NCBI RefSeq assembly: GCF_905475395.1
Contig: NC_058338.1
Coordinates: 92,179,435-92,243,434, forward strand
DNA: 64,000 nucleotides
Reading direction: 5' to 3'
Source: Chrysoperla carnea
Taxonomy: Eukaryota > Arthropoda > Insecta > Neuroptera > Chrysopidae
Made by a program: the position numbers and the translations under genes. The notes under the pieces are model-generated. The model worked only from the letters and a program-made list of their open reading frames with translations. It was not told where the DNA came from and did not search any database. Positions 23,701-35,139 of the stretch are shown piece after piece; positions within the stretch are counted from its first letter, which is position 1, and each line of letters starts with the position of its first letter.

Positions 23701-26700
23701 TGTCCTCCAGCCAATTGCTTTTCGTGTGTATTTTACCTATTACATAATCAGAAGAATTTAGTATGAAAAGCTCTGACTTAACCGGATTGTCTGTCATCTC
23801 TATCGGAAAAGATCACGTAATAATTTTCAAGTTGAAAATATGCTAAGCGCGATGACTTTCTTTTTCGTTGAGTGCAGAAAAGAGCCTATATTAGAGGTAG
23901 CTTTTGTGGAATACAAACTTTATTATGTAATGTGTATTACATAGCATATATACTATTTTTAGAAAAAATAGTATGTAGCTCCTAAATTTGCTATCTCTGG
24001 CGATAGTTTTCTTATGAATTCAACGAATACCACCCTTATTTACTTCCACGAAATTCCTTCTTAAACAACTTGACAGGGTTCGAAGTCTCTCTTTTCCAAC
24101 ACGTTGTTATGCTCGACATTATTCTCTGTCGACATTCGAAAACTATTTGTAATTTGAATTTAAATTTTTTTTCTTCTTGAGTAATCTTTAACGTCTATGA
24201 ACTCTCTCATACTTCTTCGTACAATTTTAGTGGCATGGGTAAATTGACCGTGAGCGCATAATGAGGCATTTTTATGATTCTTTTTGGCATGTAGAAAATT
24301 GATAAAGGTTTGTTAATAAATGTAAATAAATTGATAAATATGTTAACAAAAAGATATTGATAAGTCAACAAGTAAAAGTTAAAAAATTTTAAATCCCCCG
24401 ACAAATATTTCGAGTACGAAACCCTAAACTTGCATTTGAAACGTTTCTAAGAACACTCTCCATTAAATTACCTTTTTTCTTAGAGCCTTCTCCAAACTGA
24501 ACCGATTTTGAGAATCATGGCCTATTTTTTAGTTGTTCCGGATACGGAACACACACATAGCGGTCAAACGTATAACACCCTTTAGGAAGTTAGCAATTGT
24601 CGTAAGAATTAAATAATGTAGCGCTTATTTTTAGATTTTATGTACTGTTGACAGATTTTAGATTTTTTGTACAATATTATCACTACAAACTCGTACCTGG
24701 GACAAATTTTTATTACAAAACTCAACCTTTATCAATTTTCTAAATCTCAGGCAACAGAAATCATAAAAATTTCGATTCTTTATGCACTAATGGTCTGTAA
24801 ACCAATTTTAGTTTTCTAGAAACCAATTTTAGTTTTATAGCCTAAAAATTTGCATGCGATTATCTTACAAAAAAAAAACATTGTGTATACTAAATATATT
24901 TTCTAATTAAAGGGCGACTGGTACATATACAACACCGAGCCTATTACCTCAAAGTGTTTCACAATCGTATAACATGATGGCAAGTTTAGCCGAACATGGT
25001 TTAATGCCACCACCAGTGAATGCAGCAAACTATGCCTCAGCCGTACAGCAACAAGCATCCCGAAGTCATCAAGTCCAACAACAACAACAACAGAATGCTA
25101 GATCTGCGTCACAAAATAATCGATCCGTGTTACAAGCACAAACTAGACAGACTCAGCAACAGCAGCAACAACAACAACAAATGACACGATCTAATATGTC
25201 TAGGTCACGACAAGAACCACAACAACATCCGCCACCGTTGATACCGGTCAATGGAAGTGCTGCTGCATTGAATCCAACAATTGCACGGTATTCTACACCT
25301 ACATCAAATTCAACACCTGGTTCAGAAGTCATTGATTTATCTTCATCACCGCGGTAAGTTTTCGTATCCTTTTTAAATTTTTAGTCACGAAAATATAGAC
25401 TTATGCATTGTATCGAAGGAGAAAGGTTAACGGAGAGGAATGGGGATGTATTATGAATTCGTTTTATACTCTTTATGGGGTTTCGGGAGTGTCTATTTGT
25501 TTCTTGTTACATCTAGACAACTCCAACGGCCTATTTTTGGTCAAATAAGTTTAAATTTGGGACGTATTCAGGGTTGTTTATTAGGTGGAATAATATTATA
25601 AAAAAGAACTAGATTTTATATTTTAGACGAGATTCCCATGGGAAAAGCTGCTTTTTTCATTGTTTGTAAATCTTTGCGTATCTCTGCAGCTCCCTCAGAT
25701 TGACCAAGATGACTGAAAATTGGAATGTAGGCTAAGTTAATGTCAAGGAAGTACTCTTCGAGGGTGTCATCTTCCCAATCCACTTTCCCTTTTTATGTTA
25801 TTACCTTTTCATTATTGTTTTCGTGCCTTTTAAAACTTTCCGCACCCCAAATCGAACTAGAAGGTTGAAAATATATGTAATTACTGTTAGTAAAAAGAAG
25901 TGACTTTTGGGGATGTGAGCTCCTCAATTATCCTCCCTTCTTTTATAATTCGAAATATCATATTTATGCGTGGAGTTTAAGGCTTTGAGCTCATCTACGG
26001 CTACTCCACATTGCGTTGTATGGTTACAAATTTGTATGTAAGTTAAGTTAGTGACAGGAAGTGCTTTTTGAAGGTGTCAACATCGAAGCACCACGTCCCT
26101 TCTTTTATGAAGATAATTCACGTGTTCAATATCATGAATAGCCTAAAATCTCATCTCATTAAGGGGAAATATTACCTTAGCGATGAATCTATGCTGATCA
26201 CCAGCTTTTTATTATCCATACGTTGAGCCAACCGACTCTTAGTGCAAAGGTAGGGTGAATTTAGTATGTGTAATTGCAATATTTGTTTGTGTAAATAGAA
26301 ACAGAATACAAATAAAAGTACCTTTTTACCAGTACGGTTAAAACATTATTAACAATTGACTAAGTTCATTGTTTAAATAATCTTGTAGATAATGTCGAAT
26401 ACCAAACCTTATATTGTTTTAAATATTAGATTTAAAAAAATAAACATTTATGTTAAATAAAATGGTGACATTCTGGCCACCCTTTCGAATTTTAGAAAAA
26501 AATTCTATTTGCTTCCCCTTCATATTATCCGACAGGTTTGGTATGAATTTAGAATCATTAGACTAATTATTTGAAGCTACCTACCTTTCTATCTTGTATA
26601 AATTTGAAGAAAATAGAAACTTATGTTGTAGCCTAACCTCACCCACACGGGTAAACAAAGATGTTAACGAAAAAATGTTTCAACCTAAAGTTGTTTATTT

Positions 26701-29178
26701 TTTTATAGAAAAATATTTTTTACATTTAAACTTTACTCTATCTCTTACTGTTTACAAAATGGGTTTTCCGGAAGTAAGACTCAATTGACCCACGTTGCTT
26801 ATTTACGAGCTCAAACTTACTTTTTGCGGATTTTCATACAAACTTTCATCTGCTATTTCACCCCCTGAGGGGTAGAATCTTATCGGATGCCTAGGTCATA
26901 CAAAGAACACACTCTTCAAGTTTCAGATTTCTGCGATCAGCGGTTTAGGCTGTGCGTTGATCCGTCAGTCTGTCAGTCAGTCAATCATTCAGGACAAAGC
27001 ATTTTATATTTATAGATTTTATATGTATAGACGAGTTCACAATTTTATTGAATATTATATGAATAATATTAGCGATTATCGCTAAGTGATACATTTTGGT
27101 GAAATTTGTTGTTACTGAAGTTTTTTGTTCAGTTACCATAATGAAATTCTACAAAATAGAAGACTTTTCTTTAAATTGTGAATTATATTTTGCAGGACAT
27201 CTACTCAACAAAGACAAGTGGTTGGTAACGGTCGAACAACGGTAATGGATGGTGGTCATAAATTAACAATGTTACCAGATACACCGTCACAAGGATCACA
27301 TATGCCTTTTAAGGTACAAAAAGCGTTAGTGGAAGGAATTATGGTGCCGTGTATAAATATGAAGCCTTATGTTTATTCAGAATTATTAATAACATTACCT
27401 GATTTGGTCGCACATTTTTTTCCTAAACATTCAGTGCCGACAATTAAACAAGTGTTAGAAGTATTAGGAATGGAACTATTTAAAGGAAATCAGTGAGTAA
27501 ATATATAAATTTTTTTAAATTTTATTTCGTAATTTTAATCTGTACAATAATTCAGGGGATATGGGGGACCCAACCGTCTAAAATAAAATCTAATATATTT
27601 TCTAAACTGTGTTAGACTCCTTAATCACGAAAATTGAGTCAATTTTAGACGATATCACGAATAGTTTGTGTGATAACGTCTAAAGTCGGTCCGAGAAATC
27701 GCTTATAGTATGGAGTTTTAATAATAATACAAAAAGAAGGGTACCACAAGTGAGTCCCTCGCACTTAGACCAAGAATCCTCTGTGCCCTCCTTGAGAATG
27801 ATCTGTCACACGAAGGCGAGACGTCTTCGGGTAAGAGGCGTTATTAAAATCATATAAAGCTATACGCAGAAATAAGCCACAGATTCTTCGCCAGAATCTC
27901 TCCCAAGATTGATGGATGGATTATAGGTTTCGGATCTGAACATTCTGAATTTGACTCCCTGCAAATTTCTGCAATTGCAAACAACATTTATGGAGGTTTT
28001 AGTATGGAGTTTTAGGCTAGATCACAGAAACTATGCATCCAATCGTCAAATGAATACGATTTTTGAAAAAATCGAGAAATTCACGGGATTAAGGAGTAAT
28101 TAGGCAAAAGTTTTTTCGTTTCGGAATTTGATATAACTATTTGTCTTCGATAATTTTGACCCAAAAGATACAAAAATTGCATAAGTACATTTGACGATCG
28201 GATAAATAGTTTCATTGATAACACTTGAAATGGAGTGACTGATCTTAACCATTAGGGGAATTAGACAACTGCCTATTAAGAAAAAGTTAATTGACGAAGA
28301 TTAAAAAGAAAAGACAATTTTTTTTATTAAAAGAGCCAGACACAAGGGAGCGTCAAGTTAATTACGAATACTAAAAAAAAACTCGGTGCCATTCGATTTT
28401 GACATTGCCTAGGAAACCCGATATGGGCTAATCCGGCACTGCTGAAAAGCAACATCCTTAAGCGATTTTCGGTCTGAATTCACGGAAAAAATACAAATGT
28501 TATTAAATTTGATAAATAATTTGGAGAGTATGTTTGAAACGTATCTTCATGGATTAATTTTAAAAATAGCCACGTAGATGCTAGATAATCTTTGTAAATT
28601 TTCTACCATGAAGCAGAGTTTGCCGTTCGGATTTCTGTAAAATTTAGGAAATATCTGGTATCTTAAAATTATAATTTGGATTATCTCAATTAAACCATTG
28701 TTACTCCCTTGTATAGAGGGCTTAAACCGTATGTTTGCAACGTATCTTCATGGAATGATTTTATAAAATTATAATTAAAAAAAAGCCACGTACGAACTAA
28801 GATAATCTTTGTAAATTTTTTGACATGAAGCACAGTATGCCGTTCCGATTTCTGTAAAATTTAGAGGATATCTGTTATCTTAAAAATTATAATTTGGATT
28901 ACCTCTCTTAATCTGCATTAAACGACTTTAAGAAAGACTTAAACCAAATGAAACTACTTAAAATTGCCAATTTAAATAAATTTAAACTAATTAAAAATTC
29001 TTTTTAAATTTACAGACAACAAATGCAAATATTACGGGAATCTGGAAAATGTCAGTCAATTCACGATGTACTGCCATTAGTGCAAATACGTGAAATAATG
29101 AATTACATGCCACAAATAAAATACATGTGTAAAGGGAATGAAGAAATAAATCAAGCTAAAAGACAACGAACAAGCTAG
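19412..29178 (+). CDS. Conserved-looking nuclear-type protein of unknown function, complete, 5 exons
   Basis: Exons 19412-20739, 20833-20859, 24913-25353, 27196-27492 and 29016-29178 join in frame to 751 residues. The ATG follows an in-frame TAG by 6 bases (19403-19405), and the stop is TAG 29176-29178. Seen: an acidic/helical N-terminus (about 10-40), a Cys-rich folded region (about 84-305, including KYCAVR and LHQDIYSC) ending FPPGTEFEDYWP, a Pro/Ala/Gln linker with poly-Gln runs in exon 3, a TPGSEVIDLSSSP motif resembling a SUMO-interaction core, and a C-terminal folded part (about 625-730: VPCINMKPYVYSELLITLPD, HFFPKH). It has no signal peptide or membrane segment. The CAVR...LHQD pattern plus the C-terminal FFP block recall the C18orf63/DUF4708 family from memory, unverified. 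AATAAA lies at 29524-29529. Confidence 0.93.
20833..20859 (+). CDS. 27-nt cassette microexon
   Basis: TTCCATATAG acceptor, GTGAGT donor, 93-nt upstream intron. Inclusion adds nine residues (YPSYGKDDW). Phase is 2 on both sides, and exon 1 can also join exon 3 directly in the same frame, so the exon is skippable without a shift. Confidence 0.75.
22187..22464 (-). mobile_element. Family G element, uninterrupted copy
   Basis: Inverse orientation to the 8970-9480 copy. It matches at TATGGAGGGTAGAGATAAGG, GGCGCTGCTGTAGCAAAA and CTAAACAAGTTGTTAGAGAA, without the nested MITE. Its far end lacks the CTCCTTACC terminus. Confidence 0.65.
24391..24583 (-). repeat. Family A element, internally deleted
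   Basis: CCCCCGACAAATATTTCG at one end, CATAGCGGTCAAACGTATAA at the other. The middle module is missing compared with 11155-11470. Confidence 0.7.
24913..25353 (+). CDS. Exon 3 of the 751-residue gene (poly-Gln linker)
   Basis: AATTAAAG acceptor, GTAAGT donor, 441 nt. It encodes ATGTYTTPSLLPQSVSQSYN, poly-Gln tracts (CAA/CAG runs at 25076-25092 and 25156-25181) and GSEVIDLSSSP near its end. Confidence 0.93.
25354..27195. other. Intron 3 of the 751-residue gene
   Basis: Contains loosely repeated blocks (AAGTACTCTTCGAGGGTGTC near 25750 and AAGTGCTTTTTGAAGGTGTC near 26060), an internal family B fragment (26636-26835) and a CAGTCTGTCAGTCAGTCAAT repeat near 26975. No exon was seen. Confidence 0.55.
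26636..26835 (+). repeat. Family B internal fragment
   Basis: CCCACACGGGTAAACAAAGA through the CTATCTCTTACTGTTTACAA and CAATTGACCCACGTTGCT blocks matches the left half of family B. Both termini are absent. Confidence 0.6.
27196..27492 (+). CDS. Exon 4 of the 751-residue gene
   Basis: ATTTTGCAG acceptor, GTGAGT donor, 297 nt. It encodes the conserved-looking C-terminal fold (KALVEGIMVPCINMKPYVYS, then PDLVAHFFPKH). Phase is 2 in and 2 out. Confidence 0.95.
27493..29015. other. Intron 4 of the 751-residue gene
   Basis: Includes two direct copies of a block of about 195 bp (28528-28700 and 28728-28918). Both carry CGTATCTTCATGGA, AGATAATCTTTGTAAATTTT and GATTTCTGTAAAATTTAG. No exon was seen. 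Confidence 0.55.
28528..28918. repeat. Tandem direct duplication of about 195 bp
   Basis: Two diverged copies in the same orientation, roughly 200 bases apart start to start, sharing TTGAAACGTATCTTCATGGA-type starts and ending TATAATTTGGATTA. Confidence 0.65.
29016..29178 (+). CDS. Exon 5 of the 751-residue gene (stop)
   Basis: AATTTACAG acceptor. It completes the Gln codon (KGNQQQM) and encodes 53 further residues ending QAKRQRTS before TAG. Confidence 0.93.
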
Positions 29179-29523
29179 GATTGGGTAAGCGGGGCCTGGC
29201 AATCCCTGCAGTCACCTCTTGGATATGTTGCAAATTCAACATGGGGGGTGCCACATAATTCAGCTGTAATCGCAGACAACCAAAGGTGGGCAATGTAATA
29301 CCATGCATACACAAAATGATTTTGAAAATGTATGGATAAGCGCGCCAATCGACAGACAGCTGCTGTTTTAACTGTGCAGTAGCTAAAATCTACTCCCTAG
29401 CTTACATTGAGCTACTCATTTATAGTGTATTGTACATATGTTTATGGAATATGTAATTAAAATAATTATTTAATTACTAGATATTTAAAGACTAATTTTC
29501 TTAGTTAATATTATTCCTATCAA

Positions 29524-29529
29524 AATAAA
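29524..29529 (+). promoter_or_regulatory. Candidate poly(A) signal
   Basis: AATAAA 346 bases after the stop codon at 29178. Other A-rich variants nearby (ATTAAA at 29456) could serve. Confidence 0.35.
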
Positions 29530-29983
29530 AATTTTATACACTTTTTTTCGAAACTGTAAATATTTAAAAGAAAATAATAATAACCTTATGACGATGATCA
29601 AAACCTTTTTATTTTTTCGATAATACGACTGGATATATGTACTGGGTTTGTTTTTTTTAAAAATGTGTGACAAATTTAATTCGATATCTTGGATTTGAAG
29701 GTTGATTTTCTTAAGTAATTTTTTGAGTTATATAATTTCGCCGTTTTTCGTTTATTGATCTAATTGAATTTAATTTTTGAAAAATATTGCGTATTTTATA
29801 CAAAAAAGGGCTACAATATTTTGATCTTTATTCCTCTTTTCCGAGTTTTGTACTAAAAGTGTACTCAAGTTGTATGACTAGTTGGATCGATTGTGATAAA
29901 AAATGTTGTTTTATTGCTCACTTGATCCTGATTTTTTATAACGTACTTATTATATACACAAGTGAAATTTAGAAAATTTAATA

Positions 29984-30238
29984 ATTCCCCGACAAAATTT
30001 TCGGGTGCGGAACCTTAAATTCGCACTTGAAACATATCTAAGAACACTCTGCATTAAATTATTTGAATTATCATCGCCTATTTTCAGTTGTTTCGACTAC
30101 GGAACTTTAAACTTGCACTTGAAACAGCTAAGAACATTCTCCATCAAATTATCTTTCAAACGAAACAATGCCACAGGCAGACATACACACAAACATAACA
30201 ACCTTTTTTTTTGGTCCGGGAGTTTAAAAAAAAATCTT
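29984..30238 (-). repeat. Family A element
   Basis: CCCCGACAAAATTTTCGGGT to TTTGGTCCGGGAGTTTAAAA with both CTAAGAACA modules. About 255 bp. Confidence 0.7.
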
Positions 30239-32098
30239 TTTAACCAAAGTTTTTCATTCTATTTTTTTTTTAAAGATAAACAGTTCTCCGAGTTTTGCTT
30301 TTTATATTCGGCCACTTGGAGAGGTAAAAGTAATTCTACGAAAGATAATTTTGGATTTACTTTGGTTTCGTTGAATTTTACGTGTTTGTACGCTTCGAAA
30401 AAGTTGAAAGGAAAAATTGAAAAGGATTTAAGCGTAATTCAGTTTATGATCACCTTCGATGGTTTGGAAATCCTTAAACTGTTTTCAACCTTCTATTATT
30501 TTTAAAAATAAGACAAAACAGTAGAAATAAAAAGAAAATCCTCTAGAAAATTTATAAACGATGAAATTATTCTAAGATAATCAGATAGAAATGTCACAAG
30601 TGACAGTATTTTGTATGTGGAGGCATCACGCAGTAGGTGTTCTGGCTGCGGATGCCAGAACATGGAACAATTAGTCAGAAGGCTGACCATGTTCGTTGTG
30701 GAATGATCCTTGTCGGAACAAGCTAAACGAATAAGATGTATCAGAATGACAAATATGCTTACCTACTTTTGTAAGCCCGCGAATATTGAAGATCCATATG
30801 TATTAGCGTTGTCTCCCGCTTAACTTCCGTTTTGAAATTCTTGGTTGCTTGATGTATGATCTACAATGAGTTACCAGTTATTAGATTGTCTAACGCAGGG
30901 GTTGTTTTAAAGAATTCCAGGGGTTCTTTTAAAGGATTAAACGAGCTAATAGTGGTCCCCACTATTAGCTCAGACCATTGGAGGTGGGTGGCTACAAAAA
31001 AAAATCACGGCACTCTTGATGACACGATTTCAACCCTTGTAGTGGTCTGAATCAAAAAATTCAGATATTTATAAGGAAAATTCCCACCAAATTTCAAAGA
31101 GAGATATAATGTCAACCACCTCCAAAAATGTAGTTTCAAGAAAAACGCATTTTATGTTTGAGAGACAATTCCTGCAGAGTAACTCGGATAATAATATTAC
31201 TCACATTGGATTAATCAGCGGTCCCAGATCCATACATTGGACATTTACTACTTCATATGCAAGCAGAAGCTCGCAGTACAGTTCAAACTGCTCATCTTTA
31301 AAAATATGAAAAAATTCGATTTCTCCAAATTTCTAGACCAGAATACTGCGTTAAGTTATTACAATTGAAAACGAAATCAAAAGAATCGCTTATTAAATTT
31401 GGTTCACATTTTTAAAGAACTTCCTGTAAATATGTTGTTTTCTTTGTTTCTTATAAAAAAAAACTTCGTTAATGCCTTTTTAGTCTTATCTTAAGTTCAT
31501 TTTTTTCTTTAATCCAGTCAAAATTGTCTTGTTTTAAGGAAAAAAAAAAACAAAAATACAACTATTTATAGATCTTTTTGGTGTAAAATAGCAGAGAAAA
31601 AATGTTGAAGCAATCAGTGTTACAGTTCCTATGTATCAAAAAATTTTAAAAACAAAATCATAAAAAAAAAAAATTAAACAATTTTAATCAATGTGGTGAG
31701 AATCTCCTCTTTATTTTTATCTCATTTGTGTGGGTGGGATTATAATTCATTTATATATTTCAGTTTAACATATTTATTCCATTTAATTAATTAATTAAAT
31801 TATAAATACATTGATCAAATTTTATTTAATATTGTTTATTTTAAAAACAAAAATCACAATAATTTCAAAAATTGCTATAAAATTTTTAATTTAAATAAAG
31901 GAAAATGTTTAAATATATATTTTTGGTTTCATACTTTTTTTAGAGAAACGAAATAACTGTCAAATTTATTTTAAAAATGAAATTTTCGACAAAATATATC
32001 GGATATGTTACATAAAATGTTGAATTCCCTAAAATAATTTGTCATAAAACTACAGCAAACAGAAGGCTTTTTTAAGTTTGAACTCATTTTAAAAGAAA
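30239..32098. other. Intergenic, no gene seen
   Basis: A+T-rich. It holds a near-perfect palindrome at 30943-30971 and several short open frames without coding character. Confidence 0.45.
30943..30971. repeat. Perfect 13-bp-arm palindrome
   Basis: GAGCTAATAGTGG, three bases, then the exact inverse CCACTATTAGCTC. Confidence 0.8.
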
Positions 32099-32100
32099 TA

Positions 32101-32469
32101 TTAGGTTGGCTCAAGAGTTTTGTCCGTTTTAATATCATGGCGAAATTGCTCTGATTCAAATCGCGCTTATTTCGATTAAATTGAATAAGTAATCACTGAG
32201 ATATTACAGTTTAAGGGTTTATATCCAGTTGTTAGCGCATTTTTTGGGGAAGACCATTTTGAATTTATTTTACATATAGAATATTTTTAATTGTAAGAAC
32301 TTGTTGTTCGATTTCAAAAATTTGACATAAGACTGCTCCTGTAGGCGATCTTCTGAAAGTCCTCCAAAAAAGGGATGTCTGGCGGTGAGCACTATATCTC
32401 TGGTTTGAAAATGGCTTCTAAAAAAAAAAGTAGATCATAAAAACGGACAAAACTTTTAAAACGACCTAA
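32101..32469. mobile_element. Non-autonomous mariner element, 369 bp
   Basis: TA on both sides (32099-32100, 32470-32471). The left end begins TTAGGTTGGCTCAAGAGTTT and continues TGTCCGTTTT. The right end is its inverse with a few mismatches (AAAACGGACAAAACTTTTAA, CGACCTAA). Ends and TA duplication are those of mariner-family elements. The interior is too short and broken for a transposase. Confidence 0.85.
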
Positions 32470-32471
32470 TA

Positions 32472-33887
32472 CTAAACGACCAAGAGCAGGAATGAAAGAA
32501 ATTGGGATTGGGAAATGGGTTCAAAGTTATAAAAAAAAAACGATATTTTGAACAGAATGAAAACACGAGGTCTAATAACTTTTAAAATGCGAAAATAAAA
32601 AAAAATAAAAATTTTATTAACTGAAAGAAAGGGAAAACAAAATAGTCCGAAGTACGCTTTAGATTTTTGAAAATTTTTTGGTGGTTTAATATGATGATTC
32701 ATATATATTTGTCATTTGAGAAAAATTTCGAAAATATGACGTTTTTTTTTCAATTCAAAAACTGAAATTTTCAGGGATCCGACATCTTGTTTGTTGAGTG
32801 TCGGACAAATTAATTTTTGCTAATTTTTCAGAAAAAACGGATATTAAACAACTTTTACCTCGAAAAGCAATTAAAATTACCGGTGGTTAAAGCTGCCCCG
32901 CGCCAAATGCTAGAGAAACCGACTGACTGACGACAGGCTGTTTCTCTACTCCACCAGTATCACGTAAATATTACAAAATCAGGCTTTAAATTTAGAAAAT
33001 ACTTACAATTTTTTGTCGCTCATTTCTACTACTAATTTTTGAGAATTTACTTAAATAATAAATATTTCATACCCGTCACAATGAAGCCAAATTTAAAGTT
33101 CTAAATATGGAAGTAATCAATAAAGATAACAATAAGGACTAAAATTTTCGAAAGAATAAATATATCTTCTTATTACCCCCTAATACCTGCTTCAAAAAAG
33201 ATATGCTCTATGTACTGTAATAATTTAATATGTTCTATGTACTGTAATGCTACAGCTTTCCACCTAAATTATTTCTAGCATTTTACGTGACAGCCGATAT
33301 AATCTAAAGGAAAAAATATCAATAAAACAATGGTTTTTTAAATTTTCAAAGAAACATTTTTTTTTTTGGAATGGGGGATTTTAACCAAACAGAGCTAAGA
33401 ACCATAATCTCACAAATATCAGCTTTTTAAACAAAAACAAATTTATACCAATTCATAATTGTGGATCTACAATGCAAAAGCAAAGAGGGAGGTTTATACT
33501 ATTTTTGTGTCAAGGGAAAAATATACTTGTCAATTTACTTTCACAAAATGTAAATTATGATTATAATTAAGAAAAGATTATGAAAATTGTTGAAAACTTA
33601 TCAAAGGATTACATAACATGGACGATTTTCGATTAAATTTTTGAATTTTTAATGATTTGAATTAAATATTAATTGAATCTAAATAATGTGTCAATTTTTT
33701 TTGTTCTGTAATAATTTTGGGGACATGTGTGTTTGGAACGTTGGAAGGTATCACTTCTATGAGGAAGCATTTTAGCTTATTTTTAGATATTTTAATTTTA
33801 TGAGAAATTGATGAATTAGTTGTACGAAATGATTTAAAAATTAGTAAAAATTTGGATTTTCTTAGATCCAATATTGGATCGAAGTTG
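32472..33887. other. Intergenic, no gene seen
   Basis: A+T-rich. Nothing beyond homopolymer runs and short stop-rich frames. Confidence 0.45.
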
Positions 33888-34418
33888 TTAAGGATGTATG
33901 AGCGCGAGGGCAATTTTAGATAAAAGGCTTAATTTTTTTTTATATAAAGTTGGACTAAGTCTAAATTAATGCTGAAAATTTTAGAGGGTATTGCCCGATT
34001 ATTTAAATAAATAAATAACTTCACAAGTAGGCATATTTAACATTGGTTTTACGGTAAAACGGTAGATGGAGGATATGTTTTCATAGATTTCTCCAAAACT
34101 AGTCGGTGGAAATTGAAAAAAATTAAAGTTAAAATCTTAAAAAAAATTATTGAAAACAAAAAAAACCCGTTGTGCCCGATTAATTAATGATGTATGAGCA
34201 TGGTAGTGGGGATACAAATTTAAAAAAAATATAACTTTCCTATTGTGATGATGAATTATGATGTTATAACTTGACGAAAAGTAAAAATAAAATTTTTCGA
34301 TATCTGGCAGATATCGATATCAAGGCAGATATCGAAAAATTTTATTCTTATTTTTCGGCTACATTCATGAAGTTATAACAAAATTCATCATCAAAGTTGG
34401 AAATAAGTACTACCTTAA
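33888..34418. mobile_element. TTAA-flanked family D element, copy 1
   Basis: TTAAGGATGTATGAGCGCGA at left and TACTACCTTAA at right. Interior blocks (AAGTAGGCATATTTAACATT, CATAGATTTCTCCAAAACTA, internal inverse TTTTTCGATATC pairs) match 42964-43590. Confidence 0.65.
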
Positions 34419-34704
34419 AATCGTGCCTCGTAATTTTGAAATCATGTCAATTTTTTGCTTCGATTCAATAAGTGTGTATTATGAGATTATGATTTCATGG
34501 CCTCAAAATAATATTTTATTTTAATTTTAATTTGGTGATTTATTCTAATAAATAATATTCATAATGAATTCAAATAATGGTTTTGCCGTTTTTTTGGAAC
34601 GGTGTTTGGGCATTAGTAAAATGTGGCGCATCGCCATAACTTCCTGTAGAAATTTGGTAGGATAATTTTCGTTTTTGAGAATTACGGACATTTTGGAGAT
34701 GGTA

Positions 34705-35139
34705 TAAGATCGACCTTTATTCATCTGATAACCAGATGAGACATATTTTTTATATTGAGGCAATTTTAAATAAAAAGCTTGATTTGTTTTATATGAAGTT
34801 GGAATAATGGAAGTGTCTGACTAATTAAGGATGTATGAGCACGGTAGTGGGGACACAAATTAAAAAAAAAATTATTTTAAATTTTGATGGTGAATTATGT
34901 CATCACTTGACAAAATAAGACGAAAAGTAAGAATACAATTTTTCGATATCTGGAGTAATTATCAAAATATTGAAATTTTTTTAAAAATTATTTAGCTTTC
35001 GATATTTTGAACAGCAATGCAGATATCGAAAATTTCTTTCTTACTTTTCTTCTACATTCATGAAGTTATTATAGCTAAATTCATCATCCAAGTTGAAAAT
35101 AAGTACAAATAATTTCAACCCTAAATCGGACTACCTTAA
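34705..35139. mobile_element. Family D element, 5'-truncated copy
   Basis: Contains AAGGATGTATGAGCACGGTA, the internal TTTCGATAT inverted pair and TTCATGAAGTTATTATAG, and ends GGACTACCTTAA. The left half differs from the full copies. Confidence 0.55.

Larger units (their letters stand above)
20860..24912. other. Intron 2 of the 751-residue gene
   Basis: About 4 kb without exons. It holds the uninterrupted family G copy (22187-22464) and a family A copy (24391-24583). The rest is A+T-rich with short palindromes such as TGACAGCTGTCA at 21477-21488. Confidence 0.6.

Noticed and set aside
30005..30505. 166-codon open frame, plus strand
   Set aside because: It begins inside a family A repeat and continues through Phe/Lys-rich A+T DNA; no domain, splice or codon signal.
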